From contig JBMORL010000103.1 in assembly GCA_049322335.1 (NCBI GenBank), forward strand, positions 4,567 through 68,566: a DNA stretch of 64,000 nucleotides, given 5' to 3'. Every line of letters starts with the position of its first letter. Positions within the stretch are counted from its first letter, which is position 1. Of the stretch, positions 8,101 through 16,800 are shown one piece after another. This DNA comes from JBMORL01 sp049322335 (GTDB lineage: Bacteria; Bacteroidota; Bacteroidia; Flavobacteriales_D; UBA2798). The notes under the pieces are model-generated. The model was not told the origin of the DNA, did no database searches, and saw only the letters and a program-made list of their open reading frames with translations. The position numbers and the translations under genes are program-made.

Positions 8101-10942
8101 TAGCCAGTGCAGCATTATAGGAGTTGATAGATTCATTATATTTTGCAGTATTGAATTCGCCATCGGCTTTTAAAATAGCAGCATCATATTTCTTTTTCTT
8201 TTCGGCATAGGCAGCATCTTCCAGTTGTTTTTTCTTTATCGCTTCTTCAGCAGCTTTGATCTGGTTTTTGGGATATTCATCCGATTTTTTGAGATTGGAG
8301 GCGATAGTATAATGTTCTATCGCTTCTTTATAATTTCCTTTATTGAATTCTTCATCGGCTACTTTTATTCGTGCAGCATATTGCTGGTTCAGGAAGTCTT
8401 CTTTTTCTTTCAAACGCTGTTGAGCCAGTTCAATTCTTTCAGTAGCGTGTTTGTCATTTTCTTTATAAGAAAGCGCTTGTGTGTAATCGTCAATAGCCAA
8501 TTTAAAATCGCCTGCATCAAATTCCTTATCGGCTTTAGCGATAAATTCCTTGTATTTGGCATCTTTCTCAGCGGCTGCCATTTTCAATGCATCTTCTTCA
8601 GCTTTTTTCGCTTTGGCGGCTGTAATCTGGTCGTTGGGATATTTGTCGGTTTTTATTTTCAGCGCTTCCTGGTATTTGGTAATGGCATTGTCCCATTTCG
8701 AACTATTAAATTCTTTATCTGCGGCAGTTATCAGGTTGTTATACTGTTGGTCTTTGGCTTTGGCCAATGCATCATCTTCTTTTCCTTTTCTCGCTTTGGC
8801 CAGCTGATCCTGCGGGTATTTATCAGCTTTTATTTTTAAAGCTGCCTCGTAATTGGTAATGGCATTGTCATAATCTTTTCCATTCAGCGCATCATCGCCT
8901 TTTTGTACCAGGGTTTTGAAATCTGATTCCTTTGCCAGTTCGTCTTTTGCTTTTTGTATCTGGTCTTTGGGAAGCTGTTCGTCTTTCAGTGTCAGTGCTT
9001 CTTCGTACTTTGCAATGGCTTCGTTGTATTTTTTGGCAGTGAAATCGGCATTGGCTTTGGTGATGATGTCGTTGTATTTTTTATCCAGCTCGGCTTTATT
9101 TTTTGCCAGTTCTTCTTCTTCTTTAATTTTTGCCCTTGCAGCTATAATCTGGTCTTTTGGATATTGCTCGGTGGGAATTATTTTTCCTGCCGCTTCATAA
9201 CCGGTAATGGCTTTGGCCCAGTTTTTTGCATTGAAATCGGCATCGGCAATGGCCAGGGCAGCATCATATTGTTCTTTCAGTTTTTTCTTCGCTTCTTCAT
9301 CTTTGGCCAGATCTTCTTCCTTTTTCTTTTCGGCTTTGGCTTTTGCAATTTGTTCTCCGGGATATTTTTCCGTGGGTTTTAATTTTTGAGCAGCTTCATA
9401 ATTGGATATTGATTTATCCCATTGTTTGTTTCCGAAATCGCCATCGGCCTTATCAATTAGTTCTTTATAATCTTTTTCCAGTTTTTCCTTTGCTTCATTG
9501 GCTTTGGCAAGGTCCTCAGCATCCTTTTTTAATTTTTTTGCCTTCTCAATTTGGGCCGGAGGATAGGTTTCTTTCGGTTTGAGGACTAAAGCAGCTTCGT
9601 AAGTGGCAATGGATTTATCGTATTCTGCACCGGCTAATTCACCGTCTGCTTTTTTAATGAGTTCCGCATATTCCTTGTCAATTCTCTCTTTTTCTATCCT
9701 GTCTTTTTCTGCAGTAAGGGCTTCTTCGTTTTTCTTTTTGGCAATTTCTATTTGCGATTTCGGATAAGGATCGTCTTTTATATTCAAAGCACCTTCATAG
9801 CCTTTAATGGCTGCTTCATATTTTCCTGCTTTAAAATCTACATCGGCTTGTTTAATAAGACTGGTGTATTCAGCTTCTTTTTTTCCGATGGCATCTTTTT
9901 CTGCTTTTGCTTTTGCTTCCAGGTCTTTGGGTTCCTGCTCGGCAGGTTTTAATTTTCCGGCATCCTGGAAACTTTTTATGGCAGCATCATATTGTTTATC
10001 GAGTAATTGTTTGTTTCCTGTGGCTAAAAGTTCATTGTATTTTTTATCGGCTTCAAGCTGTGCCGCTATTAATCCGTCTATTTCGTTAATTCTTTTGGTG
10101 GGATGCGGATCGGTTTTTATTTTCAGTGCTTCCTGGTATTGTGTTTTTGCAAAAGCATAATCCTTGGTGGCAAATGCTTTGTCGGCTTTGTCAATAAATT
10201 CTTTATATAGTTGCTCTTTATTTTTATTGGCTTCAAATTCTTTTTGTTTGTTTTTTGTGGCTTCCAGCTTTGTTGTTACAGCGGGATCATCTTTTATTTT
10301 CAATGCTTCGGTGTAACTATTGATGGCAGTATTGAAATCGGGACTTGTCAATGCAGCAGCTTTATCTCCTGCGGCTACCAGTTCATTGAATTTTTTATCG
10401 GCCTCTTCGTTTTTCTTTTTGTCCTGCTCTACTTTTGCAAGCAGCTTATTGAGTTCGTCAATGTATTTATCGGTGACTTTAAAATCCCAGTTAAGGTCCT
10501 GTGTTTTTTTATCAAAACGTATTTGACCCGTTGGCAGATTTTCGAGAGTGGTAACGATAGAAGAAATAGTGGGATCGGGATTTTTTGGTTGTTCTACCAA
10601 TGTCATGTCCAATGGTATATCCTGTCCTTTTTCGTATTGGTATTCGGTGGGAATTCCGGTCAGATCTACATCAATGTAACGGGGAATAAACCCGGGTTGC
10701 CTGAAAACGATAGTATACTTGGCATCCAGTTCCAGTTCCAGTTTAAATTTTCCATTTCCACCCGAGGTTTTATTGGCAACAGTAGAACCGTTTTTCTTTA
10801 CCTCAATAGCCACCCCGCTCATGGCCTGGCCGGTTACTTTATTGGAAACTTTTCCATCTACAAATCCATATACTTTCCCCTGCGACCATGCCAAATGGCC
10901 GGTAAATAACATTAAAGCAATAATAATCAGGCGTTTAGCCAT
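5165..10942 (-). CDS. Giant periplasmic repeat protein: carboxypeptidase-regulatory-like domain, 20 TPR-like units, five C-terminal LAGQD repeats
   Basis: I place the start at the ATG at 10942, giving 1925 residues. MAKRLIIIALMLFTGHLAWSQ is a clean signal peptide, whereas the longer frame opens with TTG at 10996 and puts charged residues before it. Residues 22-110 resemble a carboxypeptidase regulatory-like beta domain (VYGFVDGKV, GKFKLELELDAKYTIVF). About 20 units of roughly 60 residues follow, each with a TPR-like helix pair and a YPKDQI/KAK linker (YDNAITNYEAALKIK). Residues about 1520-1750 carry five copies of L(A/S)GQDxxRQE and KEERYxxEGELS. Composition is very rich in Lys, Glu and Ala, suggesting an extended rod. 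No C-terminal sorting domain is evident, so periplasmic residence is likely. The function is not recognised; a scaffold or ruler role is inference. Confidence 0.85.
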   Translation of the reverse strand: MAKRLIIIALMLFTGHLAWSQGKVYGFVDGKVSNKVTGQAMSGVAIEVKKNGSTVANKTSGGNGKFKLELELDAKYTIVFRQPGFIPRYIDVDLTGIPTEYQYEKGQDIPLDMTLVEQPKNPDPTISSIVTTLENLPTGQIRFDKKTQDLNWDFKVTDKYIDELNKLLAKVEQDKKKNEEADKKFNELVAAGDKAAALTSPDFNTAINSYTEALKIKDDPAVTTKLEATKNKQKEFEANKNKEQLYKEFIDKADKAFATKDYAFAKTQYQEALKIKTDPHPTKRINEIDGLIAAQLEADKKYNELLATGNKQLLDKQYDAAIKSFQDAGKLKPAEQEPKDLEAKAKAEKDAIGKKEAEYTSLIKQADVDFKAGKYEAAIKGYEGALNIKDDPYPKSQIEIAKKKNEEALTAEKDRIEKERIDKEYAELIKKADGELAGAEYDKSIATYEAALVLKPKETYPPAQIEKAKKLKKDAEDLAKANEAKEKLEKDYKELIDKADGDFGNKQWDKSISNYEAAQKLKPTEKYPGEQIAKAKAEKKKEEDLAKDEEAKKKLKEQYDAALAIADADFNAKNWAKAITGYEAAGKIIPTEQYPKDQIIAARAKIKEEEELAKNKAELDKKYNDIITKANADFTAKKYNEAIAKYEEALTLKDEQLPKDQIQKAKDELAKESDFKTLVQKGDDALNGKDYDNAITNYEAALKIKADKYPQDQLAKARKGKEDDALAKAKDQQYNNLITAADKEFNSSKWDNAITKYQEALKIKTDKYPNDQITAAKAKKAEEDALKMAAAEKDAKYKEFIAKADKEFDAGDFKLAIDDYTQALSYKENDKHATERIELAQQRLKEKEDFLNQQYAARIKVADEEFNKGNYKEAIEHYTIASNLKKSDEYPKNQIKAAEEAIKKKQLEDAAYAEKKKKYDAAILKADGEFNTAKYNESINSYNAALAILDEKYPKDQIEKAKLKMDEDANYKKFIDDANTAFSNADYDNAISNYESALGLKKNEKYPAEQIVKAKALKDAQAKNKELDAKYNEIIGRADAQFNAGEYEASKEIYKEALKVKPTEKYPQDQINLANEKLQAKTNEEKEKMYNDIINVANKYFDEANYAEAKTLYERAKQLKPNDPYPKNRLIEIEEKLKDLADLAAKKQQYAELMKKGDKELNANEFDKSISTFEAAKIVLPTETLPDEKIAEAKRRKEEYEKNKGAEALYLEFMNKGMTNYNATQWDDAITNFEGALNAKPGDAEAEKMLAKAKKEKEAAIAFIDEQYALIIKAADGNFNDKKLKDARDLYTRALKFKKEEIYPKDQIALIDKMLLEENKGTIEANSYNSLITQANNNFNTENYKKAREYYVKASDLKPEQEFPRKRIEEIDRLMKELEDARIAAELKKKQEMALNNPIVKEDYYGKPVNISIEEAQRMMVEKNLDDSQANTEAVDQVKLNKELSQMNNALNQDTKRFENHTTFIETKENLSIIGTNGEAIRVDNVTEFSNFKEERYVAESELSNDYNKRIMETHNNFTQQKIELEYSLAGQDRTRQENVQELKTLKEERYIAEGELSGDINNKLWNKSEQLHADQFQLTDQLAGQDATRQEKVEQTANLKEERYQHENSLSDGVDKRLFEKSEELRADNFQLTDQLAGQDITRQEKTNDLLAYKETRYELEGELSGTSDRRILDKRDELVLQNFKLQDQLSGQDITRQEKTNDLLAYKEARYVAEGELSSGIDQKLYAKSEELHANQFQLTDQLAGQDKIRQENVEEYKTIAENKNSFESNAANSQTNKINSTNDKFTDLENEIATKQGELSQNGNKNYEKLKAEEEARNNSQKDIADNNHAKTRDNLDKMENLKYQDNNPGSDEKGVLMSEKQFQKTDVNGKPTEITIQRMVKKGNTVYEYLMIINKGGNTYFKNGKPISETQFSVETSVPKG
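5690..6380 (-). repeat. Five tandem coding repeats (LAGQD...RQE...KEERY...ELS)
   Basis: The 3' part of the giant gene repeats a unit of roughly 48 residues five times. Two neighbouring units share the run DITRQEKTNDLLAYKE, and their DNA (around 5815-5870 and 5980-6035) is nearly identical, which points to recent unequal recombination. Confidence 0.8.
6840..10400 (-). repeat. Array of 20 TPR-like coding repeats
   Basis: By eye I count 20 units, from FNTAINSYTEALKIK near the 5' end to YKKAREYYVKASDLK near 6870. The spacing is about 60 residues, longer than the classic 34-residue TPR because each helix pair is followed by a charged linker with a P-x-x-Q-I motif. Confidence 0.8.
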
Positions 10943-11072
10943 ATTGCAAAAGGGGTTTATTAAATAACTGTACACTTTACTACCTCCGGGGTTCAACTGA
11001 AGTCATACAAATATCGTGAAAATTTCTCTATGTTTAGGCCCTTGTCTCACCCCCTGATATTTAACCGGAAAA

Positions 11073-12206
11073 ATGCAATTAAGTTACTGGGAAAAAGAGA
11101 GTTTTTTTGAACAGGTGGATGCCTGTGTGATCGGAAGTGGCATTGTAGGACTTTCTGCCGCTATCGAACTAAAGAAAATTCGTCAGGATTGGAATGTTTT
11201 GGTACTGGAAAGAGGTTTTTTGCCTTATGGAGCCAGTACACGCAATGCAGGATTTGCCTGTTTTGGCAGCGTTACCGAGTTGCAGGACGATCTTTTGAAA
11301 CAAAGTGAAAAAGATGTTTTTTCGCTGGTGGAATGGCGTTGGAAGGGATTACAAAACCTGAGAAATTTATTGGGAGATGAAAACATCGGTTTTTGCCTTT
11401 GCGGAGGTTATGAGCTGTTTACCACCAAAGATGAATTTGAAAAAGCGTACGTTTCTGTCCATGAATTTAATCGCATTTGTGAAAATATTATTGGTAAGGA
11501 GGTTTATTCGGATGCTTCACAAAAAATAAACGATTTTGGATTTAAAAATGTATCAGGAATGATCCTTAACCGTTATGAAGCGCAGGTAAATACAGGGAAA
11601 ATGATGAAAAACCTGCTGAAACTGGCTTACGCAAGCGGGGTGACCGTTATGAACGGGGTGGATGTGGAAACTATAAACGGGAAATCAGTAAAACTAAAAA
11701 ATGGAATTGTTTTTGATGCCGGAAAAATTATCATAACGGTAAACGGATTTGCGAAACAATTTTTGCCTGAACTGGATGTGGAGCCCGCCCGTGCACAGGT
11801 GCTGGTAACTTCCGAAATAAATGACCTGCCGTTCGAAGGCACTTTTCATTATGAAAAGGGCTATTATTATTTCCGAAATGTGGGTAAACGCGTACTTTTT
11901 GGCGGAGGAAGAAATCTCGATTTTGACGGGGAACGTACAACGGACATGGGACAAACATTGCCCATCCAAAACCAACTGGAGTCGTTACTTCGCGGGATGA
12001 TTTTGCCTGGAAAAGAATATAAAATTGAACAGCGCTGGAGTGGCATTATGGGAGTGGGTTCTACCCGGAGTCCTATTGTGAAACAAATCAGTGAAAACTT
12101 GTTTTGCGCAGTGAGAATGGGAGGAATGGGAGTGGCTATCGGATCGTTGGTAGGGAAGGAAGTGGCGGAGTTAACAGCCGGCAGTGACAGTAGACAGTGG
12201 CAGTAG
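11073..12206 (+). CDS. FAD-dependent oxidoreductase of the DAO (D-amino acid/glycine oxidase) family
   Basis: The protein has 377 residues and no signal peptide. VIGSGIVGLSAAIEL near residue 18 is the Rossmann GxGxxG that binds the FAD adenosine, and VLVLERG supplies the acidic residue that ends the second strand. STRNAGFACFG matches the DAO-family segment that contacts the flavin, and GVGSTRSPIVKQ with MGGMGVAIGSLVG is the C-terminal flavin loop. The family oxidises amines or amino acids; the substrate cannot be read from sequence. The gene is divergent from the giant repeat gene. The last residues (GSDSRQWQ) are encoded by heptad-like CAGTGAC/AGTAGAC/AGTGGCA repeats and are probably a recent 3' extension. 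Confidence 0.85.
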   Translation: MQLSYWEKESFFEQVDACVIGSGIVGLSAAIELKKIRQDWNVLVLERGFLPYGASTRNAGFACFGSVTELQDDLLKQSEKDVFSLVEWRWKGLQNLRNLLGDENIGFCLCGGYELFTTKDEFEKAYVSVHEFNRICENIIGKEVYSDASQKINDFGFKNVSGMILNRYEAQVNTGKMMKNLLKLAYASGVTVMNGVDVETINGKSVKLKNGIVFDAGKIIITVNGFAKQFLPELDVEPARAQVLVTSEINDLPFEGTFHYEKGYYYFRNVGKRVLFGGGRNLDFDGERTTDMGQTLPIQNQLESLLRGMILPGKEYKIEQRWSGIMGVGSTRSPIVKQISENLFCAVRMGGMGVAIGSLVGKEVAELTAGSDSRQWQ

Positions 12207-12223
12207 GGAGTTCTCAGGCTTTT

Positions 12224-12270
12224 GTCTAACATCTAACACCACGCCAGTGCGCGTGGCAAGTCTAACATCT
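12224..12270. repeat. Hairpin flanked by 11-bp direct repeats between the oxidase and CDF genes
   Basis: GTCTAACATCT occurs at 12224-12234 and again at 12260-12270. Between them CCACGC and GCGTGG form a 6-bp GC-rich stem. The whole short gap looks like low-complexity and palindromic intergenic filler that may serve as a terminator. Confidence 0.5.
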
Positions 12271-12288
12271 CTTCCTATCTTTGCTTAA

Positions 12289-13260
12289 ATGAAAAATCTC
12301 AGCCTCCAGTTCATTATTCTGGTTACCGGCATTTTGTTGCTGGTGATAAAATTTATTGCCTGGTGGCTTACTTCTTCCAATGCTATTTTAACCGATGCCA
12401 GTGAGAGTATTGTGAATGTGGTGGCGGGCGCTTTTGCCCTGTACAGTTTATGGCTCTCACAAAAACCGCGCGACCTCGATCATCCCTACGGACATGGAAA
12501 AATAGAATACATCTCAGCGGGAATAGAAGGAGCGCTTATAACGGTAGCCGGACTTACGATGATCGGAAAGGCTTCATGGAACTTTTTTTATCCTGTAGAA
12601 CTTACTCATCTTGATACAGGTATCATCCTGGCCGGTTTCAGCGGACTGGTGAATTTTGTTATGGGTTGGATGTTGGTGAAAAGATCGGAAAAGAAAAACA
12701 ATCTTATCATGAATGCCAGCGGAAAACACCTGCTTTCGGATGCACTGTCCAGCGCTGGAATGATCGCAGGATTACTGGTGATGTTGTTTACGGATATGTT
12801 TTGGCTGGATAATGTGATTGCTGTCACTTTTGGACTTCTTATCATTTATATGGGAATAAAGCTGGTGCGCAGTTCGCTGAAAGGCGTGATGGACGAATCG
12901 GATGAAAAACTATTGAAACAGATTATTTCATCACTCGATAAAAACAGGCAGCCACAATGGATCGACCTGCATAATGTACGCGTGATAAAATACGGAGAAA
13001 CACTGCATGTGGATTGCCATGTTACACTTCCCTGGTATATTTCATTAAAGGAAGCGCACGATGAAGTGGAAGCTATTGAACAGGCGGTAAACAAAGAGTC
13101 GGAAATGAATGTTGAATTTTTCATTCACTCCGACCCTTGTATTCCATCCTCGTGTTCGGTATGCCAGCTCACTCAATGCCACCACCGTAAGCAGGCGTTC
13201 AAACAACGGATAGAATGGAACATCAGTACCGCTCTTCAGAACCTGAAACACTCTGCCTGA
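12289..13260 (+). CDS. Cation diffusion facilitator (CDF) family metal efflux transporter
   Basis: The protein has 323 residues with about five or six transmembrane helices in the first 215, then a soluble C-terminal domain. The metal-site motif is LDHPYGHGKIE near residue 63 in the second-helix region, and HLLSDALSSAGMIAGLL supplies the second pair of site residues (a His/Asp variant of HxxxD). CDF proteins export Zn, Fe, Mn or Co from the cytoplasm by proton antiport. The C-terminal domain (HNVRVIKYGETLHVDCHVTL) matches the cytoplasmic ZT-dimer fold. The tail adds an unusual Cys/His-rich segment (CIPSSCSVCQLTQCHHRKQ), a likely extra metal site or sensor. The stop codon lies inside a terminator hairpin. 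Confidence 0.9.
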   Translation: MKNLSLQFIILVTGILLLVIKFIAWWLTSSNAILTDASESIVNVVAGAFALYSLWLSQKPRDLDHPYGHGKIEYISAGIEGALITVAGLTMIGKASWNFFYPVELTHLDTGIILAGFSGLVNFVMGWMLVKRSEKKNNLIMNASGKHLLSDALSSAGMIAGLLVMLFTDMFWLDNVIAVTFGLLIIYMGIKLVRSSLKGVMDESDEKLLKQIISSLDKNRQPQWIDLHNVRVIKYGETLHVDCHVTLPWYISLKEAHDEVEAIEQAVNKESEMNVEFFIHSDPCIPSSCSVCQLTQCHHRKQAFKQRIEWNISTALQNLKHSA

Positions 13261-13272
13261 ATCAGGCTTTTC
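13255..13272 (+). terminator. Compact terminator shared by two convergent genes
   Basis: GCCTG-AAT-CAGGC followed by TTTTCTC forms a short intrinsic terminator. The TGA of the CDF gene (13258-13260) and the TGA of the opposing DUF2892 gene (complement of 13262-13264) both lie inside the hairpin, and the two coding regions are 1 bp apart. Confidence 0.55.
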
Positions 13273-13471
13273 TCAGCGGACAGGTGGTTATTCCGAATAA
13301 TGCATAAAGCGGACAAAAACCGGAAAAACTGGTGAGAACAAATACTCCGCTTATGATTAATGCAATTATTCCCAATGTTCCCGGGATTACGTTTGTAACA
13401 AACAATGCTGCCAAAACCAAAGCAATCATCAACCGTATTGCCCTGTCTGAACCACCTAAATTCTTTTTCAT
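13262..13471 (-). CDS. DUF2892 (YgaP-type) small inner-membrane protein
   Basis: The protein has 69 residues. MKKNLGGSDRAIRLMIALVL is the family's typical start (a short amphipathic lead, then a transmembrane helix), followed by a second hydrophobic helix and the ending FSGFCPLYALFGITTCPL. That Cys-Pro-Leu ending is characteristic of DUF2892 proteins, which often sit beside or are fused to rhodaneses. No enzymatic function is known. It converges on the CDF gene with a 1-bp gap. Confidence 0.85.
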   Translation of the reverse strand: MKKNLGGSDRAIRLMIALVLAALFVTNVIPGTLGIIALIISGVFVLTSFSGFCPLYALFGITTCPLRKA

Positions 13472-13877
13472 AATTATTTAATTTATTTGATTCAAAGGTC
13501 AGCGAAGTTCAGTAAAGAAAAATTGACCTGGGACGTAAAACAGACTGATCTTAATCAGCAGTTTTAGATTTTGACTTTTATGCGGAACTGCATTTTTTAC
13601 CTGGTAACAGAATGAAACATCGGATTATTGATTAATAAACTTATTAACGCTGAACAAAATTTTGAAAGGGTATCTGATCATCAAAAACCTTTAATATTTA
13701 ACATTAAGGTGAAAAAAATTGCATTTTTCATTGAATACCAGTCGATTAAATAAATCGATTAATCTGTTTAAAATCCTGCTTGATCGGGGCTTTCACCTTG
13801 TTTATCAAAATATGCCGAAAATCAGCTGTTTTAACGGTAAATACCCTTAATTTTAGTATCTCCAACCCAGGCCCAGA
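13472..13877. other. 406-bp intergenic region between divergent genes, no gene seen
   Basis: I see no credible coding frame. It holds an imperfect hairpin near 13690-13713 (ACCTTTAAT with CATTAAGGT) and a short GATTAAATAAATC palindromic run near 13744. It must contain promoters for the DUF2892 gene and for the T9SS cargo gene at 13878, but no clear TTTG/TAnnTTTG pair stands out. Confidence 0.5.
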
Positions 13878-16800
13878 ATGCGAAAACCACTACTGATTAT
13901 TGCTTTTATTATTTTCAGTTTATCTGCCAACGAACTTTTTTCGCAGAGTGTGGCCAATTATGCTGTAACACGTACTACAGGAATCACCTATTCATCCATT
14001 AGTTCAACCGGAAATGCTGTTCCCAGCTGGAGAAATAACGGAGCCTTTTCGCAGGATGATAACCGAAGTAATTTTATTGATATTGGTTTTGATTTCTGGT
14101 ATGACGGAACCCGTTATACACAGTTTTCTGTTTCCACCAATGGTTTTGTGGATTTTTCAACTTCAACTGATGACGGAGGGCCTCAGGCTGATGATTTTGG
14201 TTATGCCAATGCCGCTTTTTCCACCTCACTGGCAGCTAACGCTACGCGGCCTGCCTTAGCCCCGTTTTATGATGACATGACGGCTCAGGGTGGAGTTGAT
14301 CCACTGGGGACAAGTGTCAAATACCTGCTTTCAGGAACTGCTCCTAATCGTGTACTCACGATTGAGTGGATCAATATGGCTGTATATTTAAATACCACTC
14401 CCAGCCTCAACTTCCAGGTAAAACTTTATGAAAAAACAGGCGTGATCGAATACGTGTATGGCACAATGACACAGGGAACGCACACATTCAGTTATACCTG
14501 TGGAATTAACGCACCAACGGTAGGACTACCCCCCACAGCAGCACAATTAAAAACACAACAAACCGCCAATACCACTACGTTTACCAATACGGCCCAAAAT
14601 AATCTTTCCACGTTACCTGCCAATAATTCACGAATTACTTTTACTCCCCCGGTGCCTGCTGATCCTGCCGGTTCACTTACTTTTTCTGCTGTAACAGCCA
14701 CCTCCATGACAGTAAACTGGACCGATTGGGCAACTAACGAGGTGGGGTATGCTGTTTATAATTCTACAGATGGAATTAATTATTATTTTGTAACGCAGGT
14801 AGCAGCCGGCAGCAATAATACCAATGTCACCGGACTTTGGCCTTCCACGCTTTATTACTGGCAGGTGTATGCTGTAACAGAAGGAGCAGTAAGCAATGCC
14901 AAAACAGGAAATCAATCCACTTCTGCGGCCGGAAATAAATTATCCAATATTGCCAATGGAAGCTGGAGTAATGCAGCTCACTGGACTCCTGTTGGTGTTC
15001 CCACTGCTGCAGATAATGTCACCATTCAAAACGGACATATTATGACCATTGATACCGATCCGGTTTGCAATGATTTGACAATAGGACAGGGAACCACCGG
15101 AACTTTGCGTATCGGAAATAACAATACAGCACGGACACTTACAGTTAATGGTAATATTTCTGTCATTGCTGGCGGAAGCTTTACAGTGAACGGAGCATCC
15201 AATGCAACACATACCATGAATTTTAAAGGAAAAATTAATAATAACGGAATTTTAAATATGGCCACAGATGGCAACAGCTTGTGTAATATCAATTTCAATC
15301 GTGTAAATACTCAAACTATACAAGGTTCTGGTGCAATCAATAATTTTAACCGTATTACTTTAAATATTGGTACAGGGAGTTCAGACCTGCTGGATGTTAC
15401 TTCAGTTGTATTTACAGCACCAGTCGATTTTCTTACGCTTAATTCCGGGACTTTCCGTTTGCAAAATACAGCAGCCACCAATTTAACAGTAGCCAGCGCT
15501 AACGGAACATTTACTCTTCCTTCCAAAACAGGAATTTGGATCAATAATGCAAATGCCACAGTAAATTTTAACGGTAGTGTTCAACTGGATGGAACTTTGC
15601 GGTTGACATCAGGAACTGTTAATTCAGGCAATGGCCCTGATGAAAACATTATTTCCAATGGGGGAATTTTAGTAGTGGAAGGCGGAACACTGAATGTGGC
15701 CGGAAGATATTATAATACAAATATTAATACTTTGTCGCGATTCACTATAACGGGCGGCACACTGATTGTTCCTACTTCTTCTACAACAGCAACAGGACAA
15801 TCTCCTTTTTATATTGATAGCCCCGGTGCTACCTATACCATGACTGGAGGAACTATAATTGTAAGAAACGAAGGCGGACTTGGCCCGCAAAATCTAGGAT
15901 TTACTGTAACAGGTGTTTCTTCAAGCACTGTAACAGGCGGAACATTACAGATTGGAAGTGCATCTACTTCTCCCAATCAAACCATTTCCATCAATAGTAT
16001 AGTCCCCGTAGGAAATCTTCATGTGAATTCAGTTAATGCAACAGGTCAACTGGTAACCAATAATCTTACCGTAGTAAATGACGTGACCGTTACCACCGGA
16101 ACATTAAATGCCAATAACCTTAATATAACTTTAGGTGGCGACTGGTCGCAGTACTCCACTTTTATTCCCGGAACAGGAACTGTAACTTTTAATAATTCAG
16201 CTGCATCTGTAGTTACCGGAACCGTCCCAATTACTTATAATAATCTTACAATTGCAGGAACAAGTACAGTAACCGCCAACCGCGACCTTACCTTGAATGG
16301 AAACTTTACTATTTCCAGCGGTACATTTGATGTGAGTGCCGGCAATTATACACTCGACATCAACCGCAACTGGGTGAATAACGGAACATTTACCGAACAA
16401 CAGGGAACGGTTATGTTTACCGGCACGCTTCCCCAAACACTCAGCGGAACTTCATCTACACGGTTTTTTAATCAAACCAATAACAATACAGCCGGAATTT
16501 CTGTTACCAGCGGCACTTATTCATTGCTAAATGCACTTACATTAACCAATGGAGACTTTAATGTTACAGGCGCCACTTCCTATACATTGCTTTCTGATGC
16601 AACGCGTACTTCGCGCATTGCACCTGTAGCAGCTACGGCAGGAATTACCGGAAATATGATTATTGAAAGATATATTTCATCCCGTGTTGCCGGGTATTCT
16701 GAATTTGGTTCTCCTGTTAATTCCACTACTATTGGTGACTGGGATAACGAATTGCTGCTGGTATATGTGTATAATCCTCCAGCGGCTTATCCTTCTGTTT

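Noticed and set aside
8225..10909. Long plus-strand frames (232, 204 and 142 codons) opposite the giant repeat gene
   Set aside because: They are Phe/Cys/Ile-rich mirrors of a Lys/Glu-rich repetitive gene; the codon bias of the true strand suppresses stops on the other. No start signals or recognisable domains.
10943..10996. Upstream TTG start for the giant repeat protein
   Set aside because: It would put 18 residues ahead of a perfect signal peptide; ATG at 10942 is the better start.
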